A DNA stretch of 64,000 bases from Streptomyces sp. NBC_00289 (lineage in GTDB: Bacteria; Actinomycetota; Actinomycetes; Streptomycetales; Streptomycetaceae). Position numbers and translations under genes: made by a program. The stretch covers positions 2,046,001 to 2,110,000 of the forward strand of contig NZ_CP108046.1 of assembly GCF_041435115.1 (NCBI RefSeq). Direction: 5' to 3'. Under the pieces are notes generated by a model, which saw only the letters and a list, made by a program, of their open reading frames with translations, was not told where the DNA came from and ran no database searches. Numbering within the stretch: the stretch's first letter is position 1; the number at the start of each line of letters is the position of its first letter. Of the stretch, positions 56,339-64,000 are shown piece by piece.

Positions 56339-57361
56339 TCAGGAGTCGGTCAGCGGCAGCCCGGGCGGGTTGACCTCGGACTTGGCGACCGCCTCGTTGG
56401 AGAGGTTCCAGGCGGCGAGCCACTTGGCGTACTGGCCGTTGTCTATCAGGTGGTTGATGGCGTCGGCGAGGGGCTTGGCGAGCCCGCTGTCCTTCTTGGC
56501 GGTCGCCGCGATCAGACCCTGGAGGGACGCGCCGGCGCCTGAGTAGGTGCCCGCGTTGACCGTCGGCGCGTTCGTGCGCGCGGTCTGGGTGACGTGGTAG
56601 GCGACGCTCGGGTTGGGGCTGAAGTAGGCGTCGATCTTGCCGCTGCTGAGCGCCAGGTAGGTGCTGTTGTTGTCCTGGAAGTACTTGATGGTGAGCTTCT
56701 TGCCCTCGCTCTCCAGCTTCTTCTTCCACGCGATCAGGATGCGCTCCTGGTTGGTGCCCGCGCCGACCGAGACGGTCTTGCCCGCGAGGTTCTCGTAGTC
56801 ACCGTCGAACTTCCAGCCGGCGGACTTCAGCGCCTCGAAGCCGAGGTTGTCCTGCCGGTAGGAGGCGAACTCGTACTTCTTCTTCCGCTCCTCGGTGTCG
56901 GTGACGTTGGTGAAGGCCACGTCGACCTTCCCGCTGTCCATGCCGACGAAGAGGTTCTCCCAGGTGAACCGCTTGGTCTCGGCCTTCAGACCGAGCACCG
57001 CGGCGACCAGGCGGGCGAGATCGGGCTCCGAACCGGTGAGGGTCTTCTGGTCGCTGCCCACGTATCCCAGCGGCGCGGAACCGGACGGCAGAGTGCCGCT
57101 GCCGATCACGAGCTTGCCGCTCTTCCTGATGGCGTCCGGCAGTTCCGCGCTGATGGACTTGACCTCGGACACCTTGAGGGTGGTCTCCTTGGCGGCGCCG
57201 TTGGAGAACTGGCCCACGGTCACGGTTCCGGAGGCGCTCCCGGTGCTGGTGGCCGCGTCGCTGTCACCACCGCAGGCGGCGAGCCCGGTGGCGAGGGTGG
57301 CGACCGCGGTGGCCGCGGTGATGCCGCGAAGCAGGCTGCGTCGGGTGAGGTGGGTAGGCAT
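56339..57361 (-). CDS. Amino-acid/sulfur-compound ABC transporter substrate-binding lipoprotein
   Basis: A 340-residue family-3 solute-binding protein. A Tat-like or Sec lipoprotein signal (MPTHLTRRSLLRGITAAT) ends in lipobox LAAC. The binding domain shows GKLVIGSGTLPSGSAPLGYV, SEPDLARLVAAVLGLKAET, FTWENLFVGMDSGKVDVAFT and NVTDTEERKKKYEFASY, typical of polar amino-acid or cystine receptors. ATG 57361 has AAGGA five bases upstream. With the permease and ATPase it forms an importer; the leader peptides and monooxygenases point to a sulfur-containing ligand. Confidence 0.92.
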   Translation of the reverse strand: MPTHLTRRSLLRGITAATAVATLATGLAACGGDSDAATSTGSASGTVTVGQFSNGAAKETTLKVSEVKSISAELPDAIRKSGKLVIGSGTLPSGSAPLGYVGSDQKTLTGSEPDLARLVAAVLGLKAETKRFTWENLFVGMDSGKVDVAFTNVTDTEERKKKYEFASYRQDNLGFEALKSAGWKFDGDYENLAGKTVSVGAGTNQERILIAWKKKLESEGKKLTIKYFQDNNSTYLALSSGKIDAYFSPNPSVAYHVTQTARTNAPTVNAGTYSGAGASLQGLIAATAKKDSGLAKPLADAINHLIDNGQYAKWLAAWNLSNEAVAKSEVNPPGLPLTDS

Positions 57362-57439
57362 GGCCGTCCTTTGTCGCTGAGGAGAGAGGGTGAAGGGTGA
57401 GGCGTGGGGGGAAGTCGTGGGGCACGGTGTCCCGGTGGG

Positions 57440-58221
<782 letters not shown>

Positions 58222-58225
<4 letters not shown>

Positions 58226-59205
58226 ACGGCTGCCTCCCTGCGTATGCGGGCCCGCAGGTCGGTGAGACCGGTGCGCAGCTTCTGCAACGGCGTCGGCGGC
58301 AGGGAGCGCGTGGCGCCCCGGGCGTAGTACCGCTCGACGTAGAACTGGACGACGGAGACGAGGGTCGTGAGGATCAGGTACCAGACGGTGACGACCAGCA
58401 GCAGCGGCACGATGTCACCGGGATACGTGGAGCCCATCGACTGTGCGGAGCCGAACAGGTCGAGCAGGGACACGTAGAAGACCAGCGAGGTGCTCTTGAT
58501 CAGGCCGATCAGCTGGTTGACGTAGTTCGGCGTGATGGATCTCAGGGCCTGCGGGAACACGATCTTCGTGAACTGGTAGCCCTTCGGCAGGCCGAGGGCG
58601 GCGGCCGCCTCGTGCTGGCCCTGGTCGACGGAGAGGATGCCGCCACGGACCACCTCGGCGGCGTACGCGGCCTCGTTGAGGCTGAGGCCGATCACGGCGA
58701 CGACCATGTCGGTGGCGAGTTTCGACTCGTCGAACCTGAAGAAGGCGGGGCCGAAGGGCACACCGACGCTCAACGTCTGGTAGAGCGCGCTGAAGTTGTA
58801 CAGGAAGATCAGGACCACGATCAGCGGCACCGAGCGCAGCACCCAGACGTAGGTCCAGCTGACCGCCCGCAGCACCGGGCTCTTCGACAGCCGCGCCAGC
58901 GCGAGCAGGATGCCGCCGAGCAACCCCAGCACGGCGCTGTACGCGGCGACTTCGAGGGTGATCAGGAGCCCGTCGACGATGGTCGGCCGCAGGAACCAGT
59001 AGCCGAAGCGGTCCCACTGGTAGAAGGGGTTGGAGACCAGGCCGTGGGCGAACTGGGCCGCCAGGACCAGGACCACCGCGGTGGCGATCCAGCGGCCGGG
59101 CCGACGCAGCGGCTGAACCCGCTGGGCGGTAAAGGATTTTGACGGGGTATCAGCGGGTGGCGGTGCCTCGGCGAGGGACACGGCGGCGCCAGGGGGTTCA
59201 CTCAT
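58222..59205 (-). CDS. Amino-acid ABC transporter permease
   Basis: A 327-residue HisMQ-type permease with an unusually long cytoplasmic N-terminus (about 40 residues) before the first helix IATAVVLVLAAQFAHG. About five or six membrane segments follow. The EAA loop that contacts the ATPase is VRGGILSVDQGQHEAAAALG. ATG 59205 has GGAG seven bases upstream. It is the first structural gene after leader peptide 1 and the promoter at 59735-59763, so it heads a unit of permease, ATPase, binding protein and four monooxygenases. Confidence 0.94.
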
Positions 59206-59344
59206 GGAGGGGCTCCGGCGGAGTCGGACACCTGGGACCGCGACGGCGTCGAGCGGCTACGGCGCGGCAGCGGGACGGGGACAGGCCTGCTGCGCGACGC
59301 GACGCACGGGATGGCGCGGAACCGGGGGCTGGGCGGACAACGGC

Positions 59345-59362
59345 ACACCGCGCGGGCGGTGT
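59345..59362 (-). terminator. Candidate attenuator hairpin between leader peptide 1 and the permease gene
   Basis: ACACCGC (59345-59351) and GCGGTGT (59356-59362) form a perfect 7-bp stem with a GCGG loop. It lies 70 bases after the leader-peptide stop. The surrounding GC-rich sequence offers several alternative pairings, which would be expected of an attenuator. Confidence 0.4.
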
Positions 59363-59432
59363 TCGTCAGAAGACGGGTCGGCAGAGAGCCGAGAGGCGGT
59401 GCGGCGGCGCGGTCAGGCCTACGGAGAAGTCG

Positions 59433-59582
59433 TCAGCCTCGACAGCGGGCACAGCCCGGTGCGCTACACAGTGCGCTGCTGACGCGGAGCAGATCGACGG
59501 GGCGATCGGCGACCAGGCGGTTCACGCAGGGCGGTACGCAGCCCGAGGGGCGGCGTGCGGCCGTCCTGGGAGCTGCGTACAT
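59433..59582 (-). CDS. Cysteine-rich leader peptide 1 (49 aa) ahead of the sulfur transport operon
   Basis: A 49-codon frame from ATG 59582 to TGA 59433. The signature part is RPVDLLRVSSALC, preceded by a segment containing GCVPPCVN and followed by SAPGCARCRG. It therefore holds five cysteines (15, 19, 38, 43, 46). The family motif RxxDLxRVSSALC is that of Streptomyces putative cysteine leader peptides, but this one is longer and more Cys-rich than usual. A weak AGGTG SD precedes it. It lies 228 bp before the permease start and downstream of a good promoter. Confidence 0.75.
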   Translation of the reverse strand: MYAAPRTAARRPSGCVPPCVNRLVADRPVDLLRVSSALCSAPGCARCRG

Positions 59583-59734
59583 GTCGTCACCTGTCACTGT
59601 CACGGCCCAGTGGGCCTCGCGCTTACCGAAAGGGCATCCGGTCCGGTCGTCACCTGGGGCACCCCACCGCGTGCGAGGGTTGCCGGTCAGCTAGCCAGGG
59701 CTTGTCGCTGACACTCATGACCGTTCTGGGGCTG

Positions 59735-59763
59735 ATTCAAGACAATCACCGAACGACTGTCAA
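59735..59763 (-). promoter_or_regulatory. Sigma-HrdB-type promoter of the sulfur operon
   Basis: On the minus strand a perfect TTGACA (59763-59758) is followed after exactly 17 bases by TTGAAT (59740-59735), four of six matches to TATAAT. The predicted start near 59728 leaves about 145 nt of leader before leader peptide 1. It also lies just beyond the stop of the glutathionyl-reductase-like gene. Confidence 0.6.
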
Positions 59764-59810
59764 CGCCGGTCCATCAGGTGGACGGCCCGGGTGGACGGTT
59801 GGCCGGACGG

Positions 59811-60680
59811 CTACGGCCTGCGGGCGGCGTGGGCCGCCCAGTCGAGGATCTGTACGGCCGCGCCGGCGGCCTCCAGCCCCCGGCAGCGGGCGTGATGGCG
59901 GCGAGCGATGCCGTCGAGGTCGAGGTGGGCGGCGAAGGCCGGGTGGGCGGCCAGGTGGCGGGCGTGGGCCCACAGGGCGGGGTGGTCGGCGACGCGATGT
60001 ACCGCCGCGGCGTCCAGGTGGTGGCGGTGCACGGTGTCGAGTTGGACCAGAGTGACCCACAACTCGACGTCGGCTGCGGTGAGTTGGTCGCCCACCAGGT
60101 AGTCGTGCGCGGCCAGCCGCCGCTCCAGCGATCCCAGCGTGGCGAACAGCGTGTCGAGCGCCGCCGCCCGCACCGTCGCGTCGACGTCGGCACGTCCGGC
60201 GCGCTGCGCGGCCGCGTCGACGCCGCGGGCGCACAGCCGTTCCACTGAGTGGATCTCCGTCTCGGCGCCGCACGGGTACAGCGCCGGACGGCCGCCGCCG
60301 AAGTGCCGGGCCAGGTCGCGCGTCACGTCCGGGGCGTGGGTGCTGACGATGCGGCCGGACCAGTCGTCGCTGAGCACCGGCCCCGCGGCCGCGCCGGCAT
60401 ACCGGTGCGCGCTCGCGTCGTACAGCGGACGCAGTGCGGAGTACCCCCCGTCGGAACAGTCGGGGACGGCGTCCAGGACGGTCACCGGACAGACGTCGGT
60501 GAGGCCGAGCAGGCTGTGGACCACGGCGATGCGCAGCCCGTTGGGACAGGCGGGCGAGAGATGGAGGCGGTAGCGGCGCGGTACGGCGTAGTGCCCGCTG
60601 CGCGCGTCCCGGCCGATGCGGCCGCGGAAGGCGGGGGCCGAGGATGCGGAGGTGGCGGGGGCGAGCGGCGTGACGGACAT
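59811..60680 (-). CDS. Glutathione S-transferase-like protein (glutathionyl-hydroquinone reductase type)
   Basis: A 289-residue Xi-class GST relative (YqjG/ECM4 group). The N-terminal thioredoxin-like half has RYRLHLSPACPNGLRIAVVH, where the usual active-site CPWAHR is CPNGLR, keeping the cysteine. It continues with VPVLSDD-like AAGPVLSDDWSGRIVSTHAP. The C-terminal helical half has YLVGDQLTAADVELWVTLVQ. ATG 60680 has GGGGAG four bases upstream. Streptomyces use mycothiol rather than glutathione, so the thiol partner is uncertain. A cysteine leader peptide precedes it, placing it in the sulfur regulon. Confidence 0.87.
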   Translation of the reverse strand: MSVTPLAPATSASSAPAFRGRIGRDARSGHYAVPRRYRLHLSPACPNGLRIAVVHSLLGLTDVCPVTVLDAVPDCSDGGYSALRPLYDASAHRYAGAAAGPVLSDDWSGRIVSTHAPDVTRDLARHFGGGRPALYPCGAETEIHSVERLCARGVDAAAQRAGRADVDATVRAAALDTLFATLGSLERRLAAHDYLVGDQLTAADVELWVTLVQLDTVHRHHLDAAAVHRVADHPALWAHARHLAAHPAFAAHLDLDGIARRHHARCRGLEAAGAAVQILDWAAHAARRP

Positions 60681-60773
60681 GGATCTCCCCGGGGTAGGTG
60701 CGCAGACGTACGCGCGGCGGAAGCGACGTCGGGCGATCGGCGTGCGGCGGGCACTCGCGCGCGCCGTCAGGGG

Positions 60774-60793
60774 CGGTGTCGTGGAGGACACCG
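60774..60793 (-). terminator. Candidate attenuator hairpin after leader peptide 3
   Basis: CGGTGTC (60774-60780) and GACACCG (60787-60793) form a perfect 7-bp stem with a six-base loop. It lies 22 bases after the leader-peptide stop on the minus strand and 93 bases before the GST-like gene. Confidence 0.45.
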
Positions 60794-60815
60794 GGGGCGC
60801 GGGGTGCGGCCGGGC

Positions 60816-60911
60816 TCAGCCGAGGGGCGGCCTGATCGCGCTGCAGACACGCTGCAGATCGATGTGGCGGCGGGAGGTCAGAAGGGGCGACGGCGGGGTC
60901 GTAGGGCTCAC
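60816..60911 (-). CDS. Cysteine leader peptide 3 (31 aa) ahead of the GST-like gene
   Basis: A 31-codon frame from GTG 60911, with AGGAG four bases upstream, to TGA 60816. It contains LLTSRRHIDLQRVCSAI followed by RPPLG. The RRHIDLQRV-C-S-A-I core is the classic Streptomyces leader signature, with a single Cys at position 23. It probably couples expression of the GST-like gene to cysteine supply. Confidence 0.82.
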   Translation of the reverse strand: MSPTTPPSPLLTSRRHIDLQRVCSAIRPPLG

Positions 60912-60958
60912 ACGACTCCTGACCGGTCCGACGCGCCCCATGTTTCCCTACCTGTTCA

Positions 60959-60973
60959 CTAGGATTCCCCTAG
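60959..60973. promoter_or_regulatory. Inverted repeat upstream of leader peptide 3
   Basis: CTAGG-ATTCC-CCTAG is a perfect 5-bp inverted repeat centred about 55 bp upstream of the GTG start, in a locally AT-richer stretch. It is a candidate operator or promoter element. Confidence 0.4.
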
Positions 60974-61086
60974 GGAGTGTGAATCCGCATCCAGGCCGCG
61001 TCAAGGGGACGTCCACCGACTGGTTGCGGCGGTGTGGGCGGAGCGCAGTAAGCGGCACTCGACGCGGTGCGTGTCGCAGCACGTGA

Positions 61087-61120
61087 AAGGGCCCCGCGGG
61101 CTCTCGCCCGCAAGGCCCTT
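61087..61120 (-). terminator. Hairpin after the carbohydrate ABC operon
   Basis: AAGGGCC (61087-61093) pairs with GGCCCTT (61114-61120), and inside it GCGGG (61096-61100) pairs with CCCGC (61107-61111), loop CTCTCG. It lies about 135 bases beyond the ATPase stop on the minus strand. Confidence 0.65.
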
Positions 61121-61256
61121 CGCACCGTCGGGACCGGTCACGCAAGCCGCTTCAGAGGAGTGCCGTGCACCGGCCGCCGGGGCCGCCTGACACTACGCAC
61201 CACCTCCACAGGGACACCCCTTCTCCGGGACGCCCGCGCAGTCGGCTGCCGCATCG

Positions 61257-62444
61257 TCAGTCCGCCCTCACGGGATGCGTGAGGTTCGTTCCGGTCGCCG
61301 GGTCGAACACGTGAGCCTTGGTCATGTCGACCTGCAGCTCCACCGTTTCGCCCTCGCGGGCAGACGTGGCGGCGTCGAGGCGGGCCACGATCTGATGGGT
61401 GTCCGCGCCGGTGTCGCGCAGACCCGAGTCCTTGGCGAGCTCCTCCAGTTCGGCAGTCGTCGCCGCCCCGCCCTCCGCGCTGAAGTAGGAATACACATCG
61501 GAACCCAGCGACTCCACCACCTCCACGGCGGCGGTGAAGACCGGGCCCGTCCGGTCCCGGTCGTGTGACAGGGCCGCGTCCTCGAAGGCCTCCGGCCGAA
61601 GCCCGAGGATGACCTCGCGAGGGGCGTTCTGCCTTTCCAGCGCCTGCCTCGTACGGTCGTCGAGGGTCAGATCGCCCAGGGGCGAGCGCAGGGCGCCGCC
61701 CTCCAAGGTGGCGTTCAGGAAGTTCATCGCCGGGGAGCCGATGAAGCCCGCGACGAAGATGTTGCGCGGCAAGTCGTACAGTTCGGCGGGTGTGCCGATC
61801 TGCTGGACCAGGCCCTGTCTCATGACCACGACCCGGTCGCCGAGCGTCATCGCCTCGGTCTGGTCGTGGGTGACGTACACGGTGGTCGTGCCCAGACGCC
61901 GCTGTAGCCGGGAGATCTGAGTGCGCATCTGTACCCGGAGTTTCGCGTCCAGGTTGGACAGCGGCTCGTCCATCAGGAACGCCTTGGGATCACGGACGAT
62001 CGCCCGCCCCATGGCCACCCGCTGGCGCTGCCCGCCCGAGAGGTTGGCGGGCTTGCGCTCCAGGTGCTCGGTGAGGTCAAGGATCCGAGCGGCTTCCGTC
62101 ACCTTGGCGTTGACGGTGTCCTTGTCCACCTTGGCCAGGCGCAGCGGGAAGCCCATGTTCTCCCGGACGTTCATGTGCGGGTACAGGGCGTAGCTCTGGA
62201 ACACCATGGCGACGTCGCGTTCCTTGGGAGCCAGGTCGTTGACGACTCGGCCTCCGATGCGCAGGGTCCCCTCGGTGATGTCCTCAAGTCCGGCGATCAT
62301 GTTCAGGGTGGTGGACTTGCCGCATCCCGACGGACCGACCAGGATCACGAACTCGCCGTCGGCGATCTCGAGGTCCACGTCCTTCACGGCGAGGGCCCCG
62401 TCGGGAAAACGTTTGGTGACTCCCTCAAGGATGATCTCGGCCAT
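61257..62444 (-). CDS. Carbohydrate ABC transporter ATP-binding protein (MsiK/UgpC/MalK type)
   Basis: A 395-residue ATPase for a sugar importer. Walker A is GPSGCGKST, the Q-loop AMVFQSYALYPHMNVREN, the signature NLSGGQRQRVAMGRAI, and Walker B AFLMDEPLSNLDAKLR. A C-terminal TOBE/regulatory domain follows (VILGLRPEAFEDAAL). ATG 62444 has AAGGAGG eight bases upstream. Unlike the shared MsiK, which is usually encoded alone, this gene follows two permease genes and is probably dedicated to them. Confidence 0.94.
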   Translation of the reverse strand: MAEIILEGVTKRFPDGALAVKDVDLEIADGEFVILVGPSGCGKSTTLNMIAGLEDITEGTLRIGGRVVNDLAPKERDVAMVFQSYALYPHMNVRENMGFPLRLAKVDKDTVNAKVTEAARILDLTEHLERKPANLSGGQRQRVAMGRAIVRDPKAFLMDEPLSNLDAKLRVQMRTQISRLQRRLGTTTVYVTHDQTEAMTLGDRVVVMRQGLVQQIGTPAELYDLPRNIFVAGFIGSPAMNFLNATLEGGALRSPLGDLTLDDRTRQALERQNAPREVILGLRPEAFEDAALSHDRDRTGPVFTAAVEVVESLGSDVYSYFSAEGGAATTAELEELAKDSGLRDTGADTHQIVARLDAATSAREGETVELQVDMTKAHVFDPATGTNLTHPVRAD

Positions 62445-62534
62445 GGATGGTGCCTCCTTGCCTTCATGCCTTCCGGGTCCGAGCACTGCGGTCGGTGTCT
62501 CGGACCGGTGGCCTGTCTGCCGCGGTCGGCCCGT

Positions 62535-63368
62535 TCACCCCTTGACTGCCCCGGAGGTCAGTCCGGCGACGATCCGCCGCTGGAAGAACAGGACGAAAAC
62601 GATGATCGGGATGGTGATGACCACAGCGGCGGCGGCGATCGACCCTGTGGGCTGCTGGAACTGGGAGCTCCCGGTGAAGAACGCGATCGCGGCCGGCACG
62701 GTGCGCGCGGCCTCGGTGGAAGTCAGCGAGATCGCGAACAGGAAGTCGTTCCAGCAGAAGATGAACACGAGAATGGCCGTGGTGAACACGCCCGGCGCGG
62801 CCAGCGGCACGATCACCATCCGGAAGGCCTGCGCGGGCGTCGCCCCGTCGACCTTGGCGGCCTTCTCCAGATCCCAGGGGATCTCCCGGAAGAACGCCGA
62901 CAGGGTGTAGATCGCGAGCGGCAGGGAGAAGGTCATGTACGGGATGATCAGCCCGACCCAGGTGTCGAAGATCCCGATGACCCGCTCGATGTTGAACAGT
63001 GGTGACACCAGGGAGATCGGGGGGAACATGGCGATCAGCAGTGACATGCCGATGAGCACCCGCTTGCCGGGGAAGCGCAGCCTGGCCACCGCGTAGGCGG
63101 CCATGGTGCCCAGCACCACCGCGATCACCGTGGAGATCAGGGCGATGCCGATCGAGTTGATCAGCGCCCGGGTGAACTCGGAGGTCTTGAAGATCCCGCT
63201 GTAGTTCTCCCACGTCCATTCCCTGGGGATGTAGTCGCCGTCCGTCAGGGTGCTGGGCTTCTTGAACGACAGCGCGGCGATCCACCACACCGGGAACAGC
63301 GCGTACAGGACCACCACCACGTTCACGACGCCCCATCGGGCGGCATGCGTCTTTCCCACGGCGGCCAT
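62535..63368 (-). CDS. Carbohydrate ABC transporter permease (MalG type)
   Basis: A 277-residue inner permease with six transmembrane helices, from [20 protein letters not shown] to the last helix near [20 protein letters not shown]. The EAA loop, [20 protein letters not shown], couples to the ATPase. The end [14 protein letters not shown] is typical of MalG-like proteins. Start ATG 63368 overlaps the MalF-type stop as ATGA. Confidence 0.94.
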   Translation of the reverse strand: MAAVGKTHAARWGVVNVVVVLYALFPVWWIAALSFKKPSTLTDGDYIPREWTWENYSGIFKTSEFTRALINSIGIALISTVIAVVLGTMAAYAVARLRFPGKRVLIGMSLLIAMFPPISLVSPLFNIERVIGIFDTWVGLIIPYMTFSLPLAIYTLSAFFREIPWDLEKAAKVDGATPAQAFRMVIVPLAAPGVFTTAILVFIFCWNDFLFAISLTSTEAARTVPAAIAFFTGSSQFQQPTGSIAAAAVVITIPIIVFVLFFQRRIVAGLTSGAVKG

Positions 63369-64000
63369 CAGCGCTTCACCTCCGCGCCGGGTGCCGCCGC
63401 GCCGAACAGTTTGACGAAGGCGAAGGCGATGATCCCGACACAGATGAAGATCAGGACCGAGATGGCCGACCCGATGCCCAGGTTCAGCGCGGTGAACAGG
63501 TTGTCGTAACCGAGGATCGACAGGGAGCCGGTCCCCTGGGCACCCGCGGTCAGGATGTAGATGTTGTCGAAGATGCGGAAGGCGTCCAGGGTGCGGAAGA
63601 GCAGCGCCACCAGGATCGCCGGTTTCATCAGCGGCAGCATGATCTTGATGAAGCGCTGCCAGGGGGTGGCACCGTCCACCATGGCCGCCTTCAGGGTCTC
63701 CTCGGGGACCAGGGCGAGACCGGCGAGCAGCAGCAAGGCCATGAACGGCGTCGTCTTCCACACCTCGGCGAGGATGATCAGCCACAGGGCCGGCCACTGC
63801 TCGGTCAGCGGGGCGTCTCCGCTGGGCAGCAGCTCGGCGAGGTACCCGAGGTCCGGGGTCCAGGCGTACTGCCAGGAGAAGGCGGCGACGACGGTGACGA
63901 TCCCGTACGGGATGAGGACCGCGGTGCGTACGGTGCCGCGCCAGAAGATCGTCCGGTGCATCACCAGGGCGAGCCCCATGCCGAGGACCAGTTCGATGAC
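63368..64000 (-). CDS. Carbohydrate ABC transporter permease (MalF type), 5'-truncated by window edge
   Basis: The C-terminal 210 residues of the second permease; the start lies beyond base 64000 and the frame stays open to the edge. Visible features are [17 protein letters not shown], the helix [20 protein letters not shown], the EAA loop [20 protein letters not shown] and the final helix [20 protein letters not shown]. With the MalG-type permease and ATPase it forms an operon; a solute-binding protein is expected further upstream, outside the window. Confidence 0.92.
   Translation of the reverse strand, partial: VIELVLGMGLALVMHRTIFWRGTVRTAVLIPYGIVTVVAAFSWQYAWTPDLGYLAELLPSGDAPLTEQWPALWLIILAEVWKTTPFMALLLLAGLALVPEETLKAAMVDGATPWQRFIKIMLPLMKPAILVALLFRTLDAFRIFDNIYILTAGAQGTGSLSILGYDNLFTALNLGIGSAISVLIFICVGIIAFAFVKLFGAAAPGAEVKR

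Overview
The window is very GC-rich actinobacterial chromosome, almost certainly from a Streptomyces species. The signs are G/C in third codon positions, GTG and even TTG starts, dense genes with many 4-8 bp stop/start overlaps, and family content typical of the genus: an Rpf cell-wall hydrolase, WS/DGAT, monomeric isocitrate dehydrogenase, FhuF-like protein, and HIDLQRV-type leader peptides. I see no rRNA, intact tRNA, IS element, phage gene or CRISPR array. It reads as ordinary chromosome.

Layout. 0-10 kb: a ribose-type sugar ABC transporter (minus strand, permease cut by the left edge), a divergent FadR-type GntR regulator with candidate operators between them, then a GH38 alpha-mannosidase and a Tat-exported GH29 fucosidase. 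10-20.4 kb: amidase, a frameshifted acetyltransferase, a small unknown protein, an HD-like protein, two SDRs, a WS/DGAT, glycogen genes glgC/glgA and an FhuF-like Fe-S protein. 20.6-33.6 kb: DMT exporter, Rpf-LysM-M23 hydrolase, gnd, panD, aldehyde dehydrogenase, DUF2267, an AKR/FMN-reductase pair and an ABC exporter behind a SoxR-like box. 33.7-42.6 kb: flippase-like membrane protein, enoyl-CoA hydratase, MscS channel, secreted M1 peptidase, icd, DUF5713 and N-formylglutamate amidohydrolase.

42.6-51.0 kb is the most unusual part. An ECF-like sigma factor is translationally coupled to an acidic soluble protein. Around them lie an S8 protease without signal peptide, a divergent TPR-CHAT protease-like protein, an ATPase-LuxR regulator and an astacin-like metalloprotease without signal peptide. 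I read this as a possible intracellular protease/sigma signalling or conflict locus.

51.2-60.9 kb is a sulfur-assimilation region on the minus strand: an ABC importer for a sulfur compound (permease, ATPase, lipoprotein), four luciferase-like flavin monooxygenases, and a glutathionyl-hydroquinone-reductase-like protein. Three short cysteine-containing leader peptides lie ahead of these units. Each is followed by a GC hairpin, which points to attenuation by cysteine supply. 61.2-64 kb: a carbohydrate ABC transporter (MsiK/UgpC-type ATPase, MalG-type permease, partial MalF-type permease).

Start codons were chosen from Shine-Dalgarno (SD) spacing wherever the longest open frame looked too long. 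Family names come from recognised motifs and memory of the families; no database search was made.
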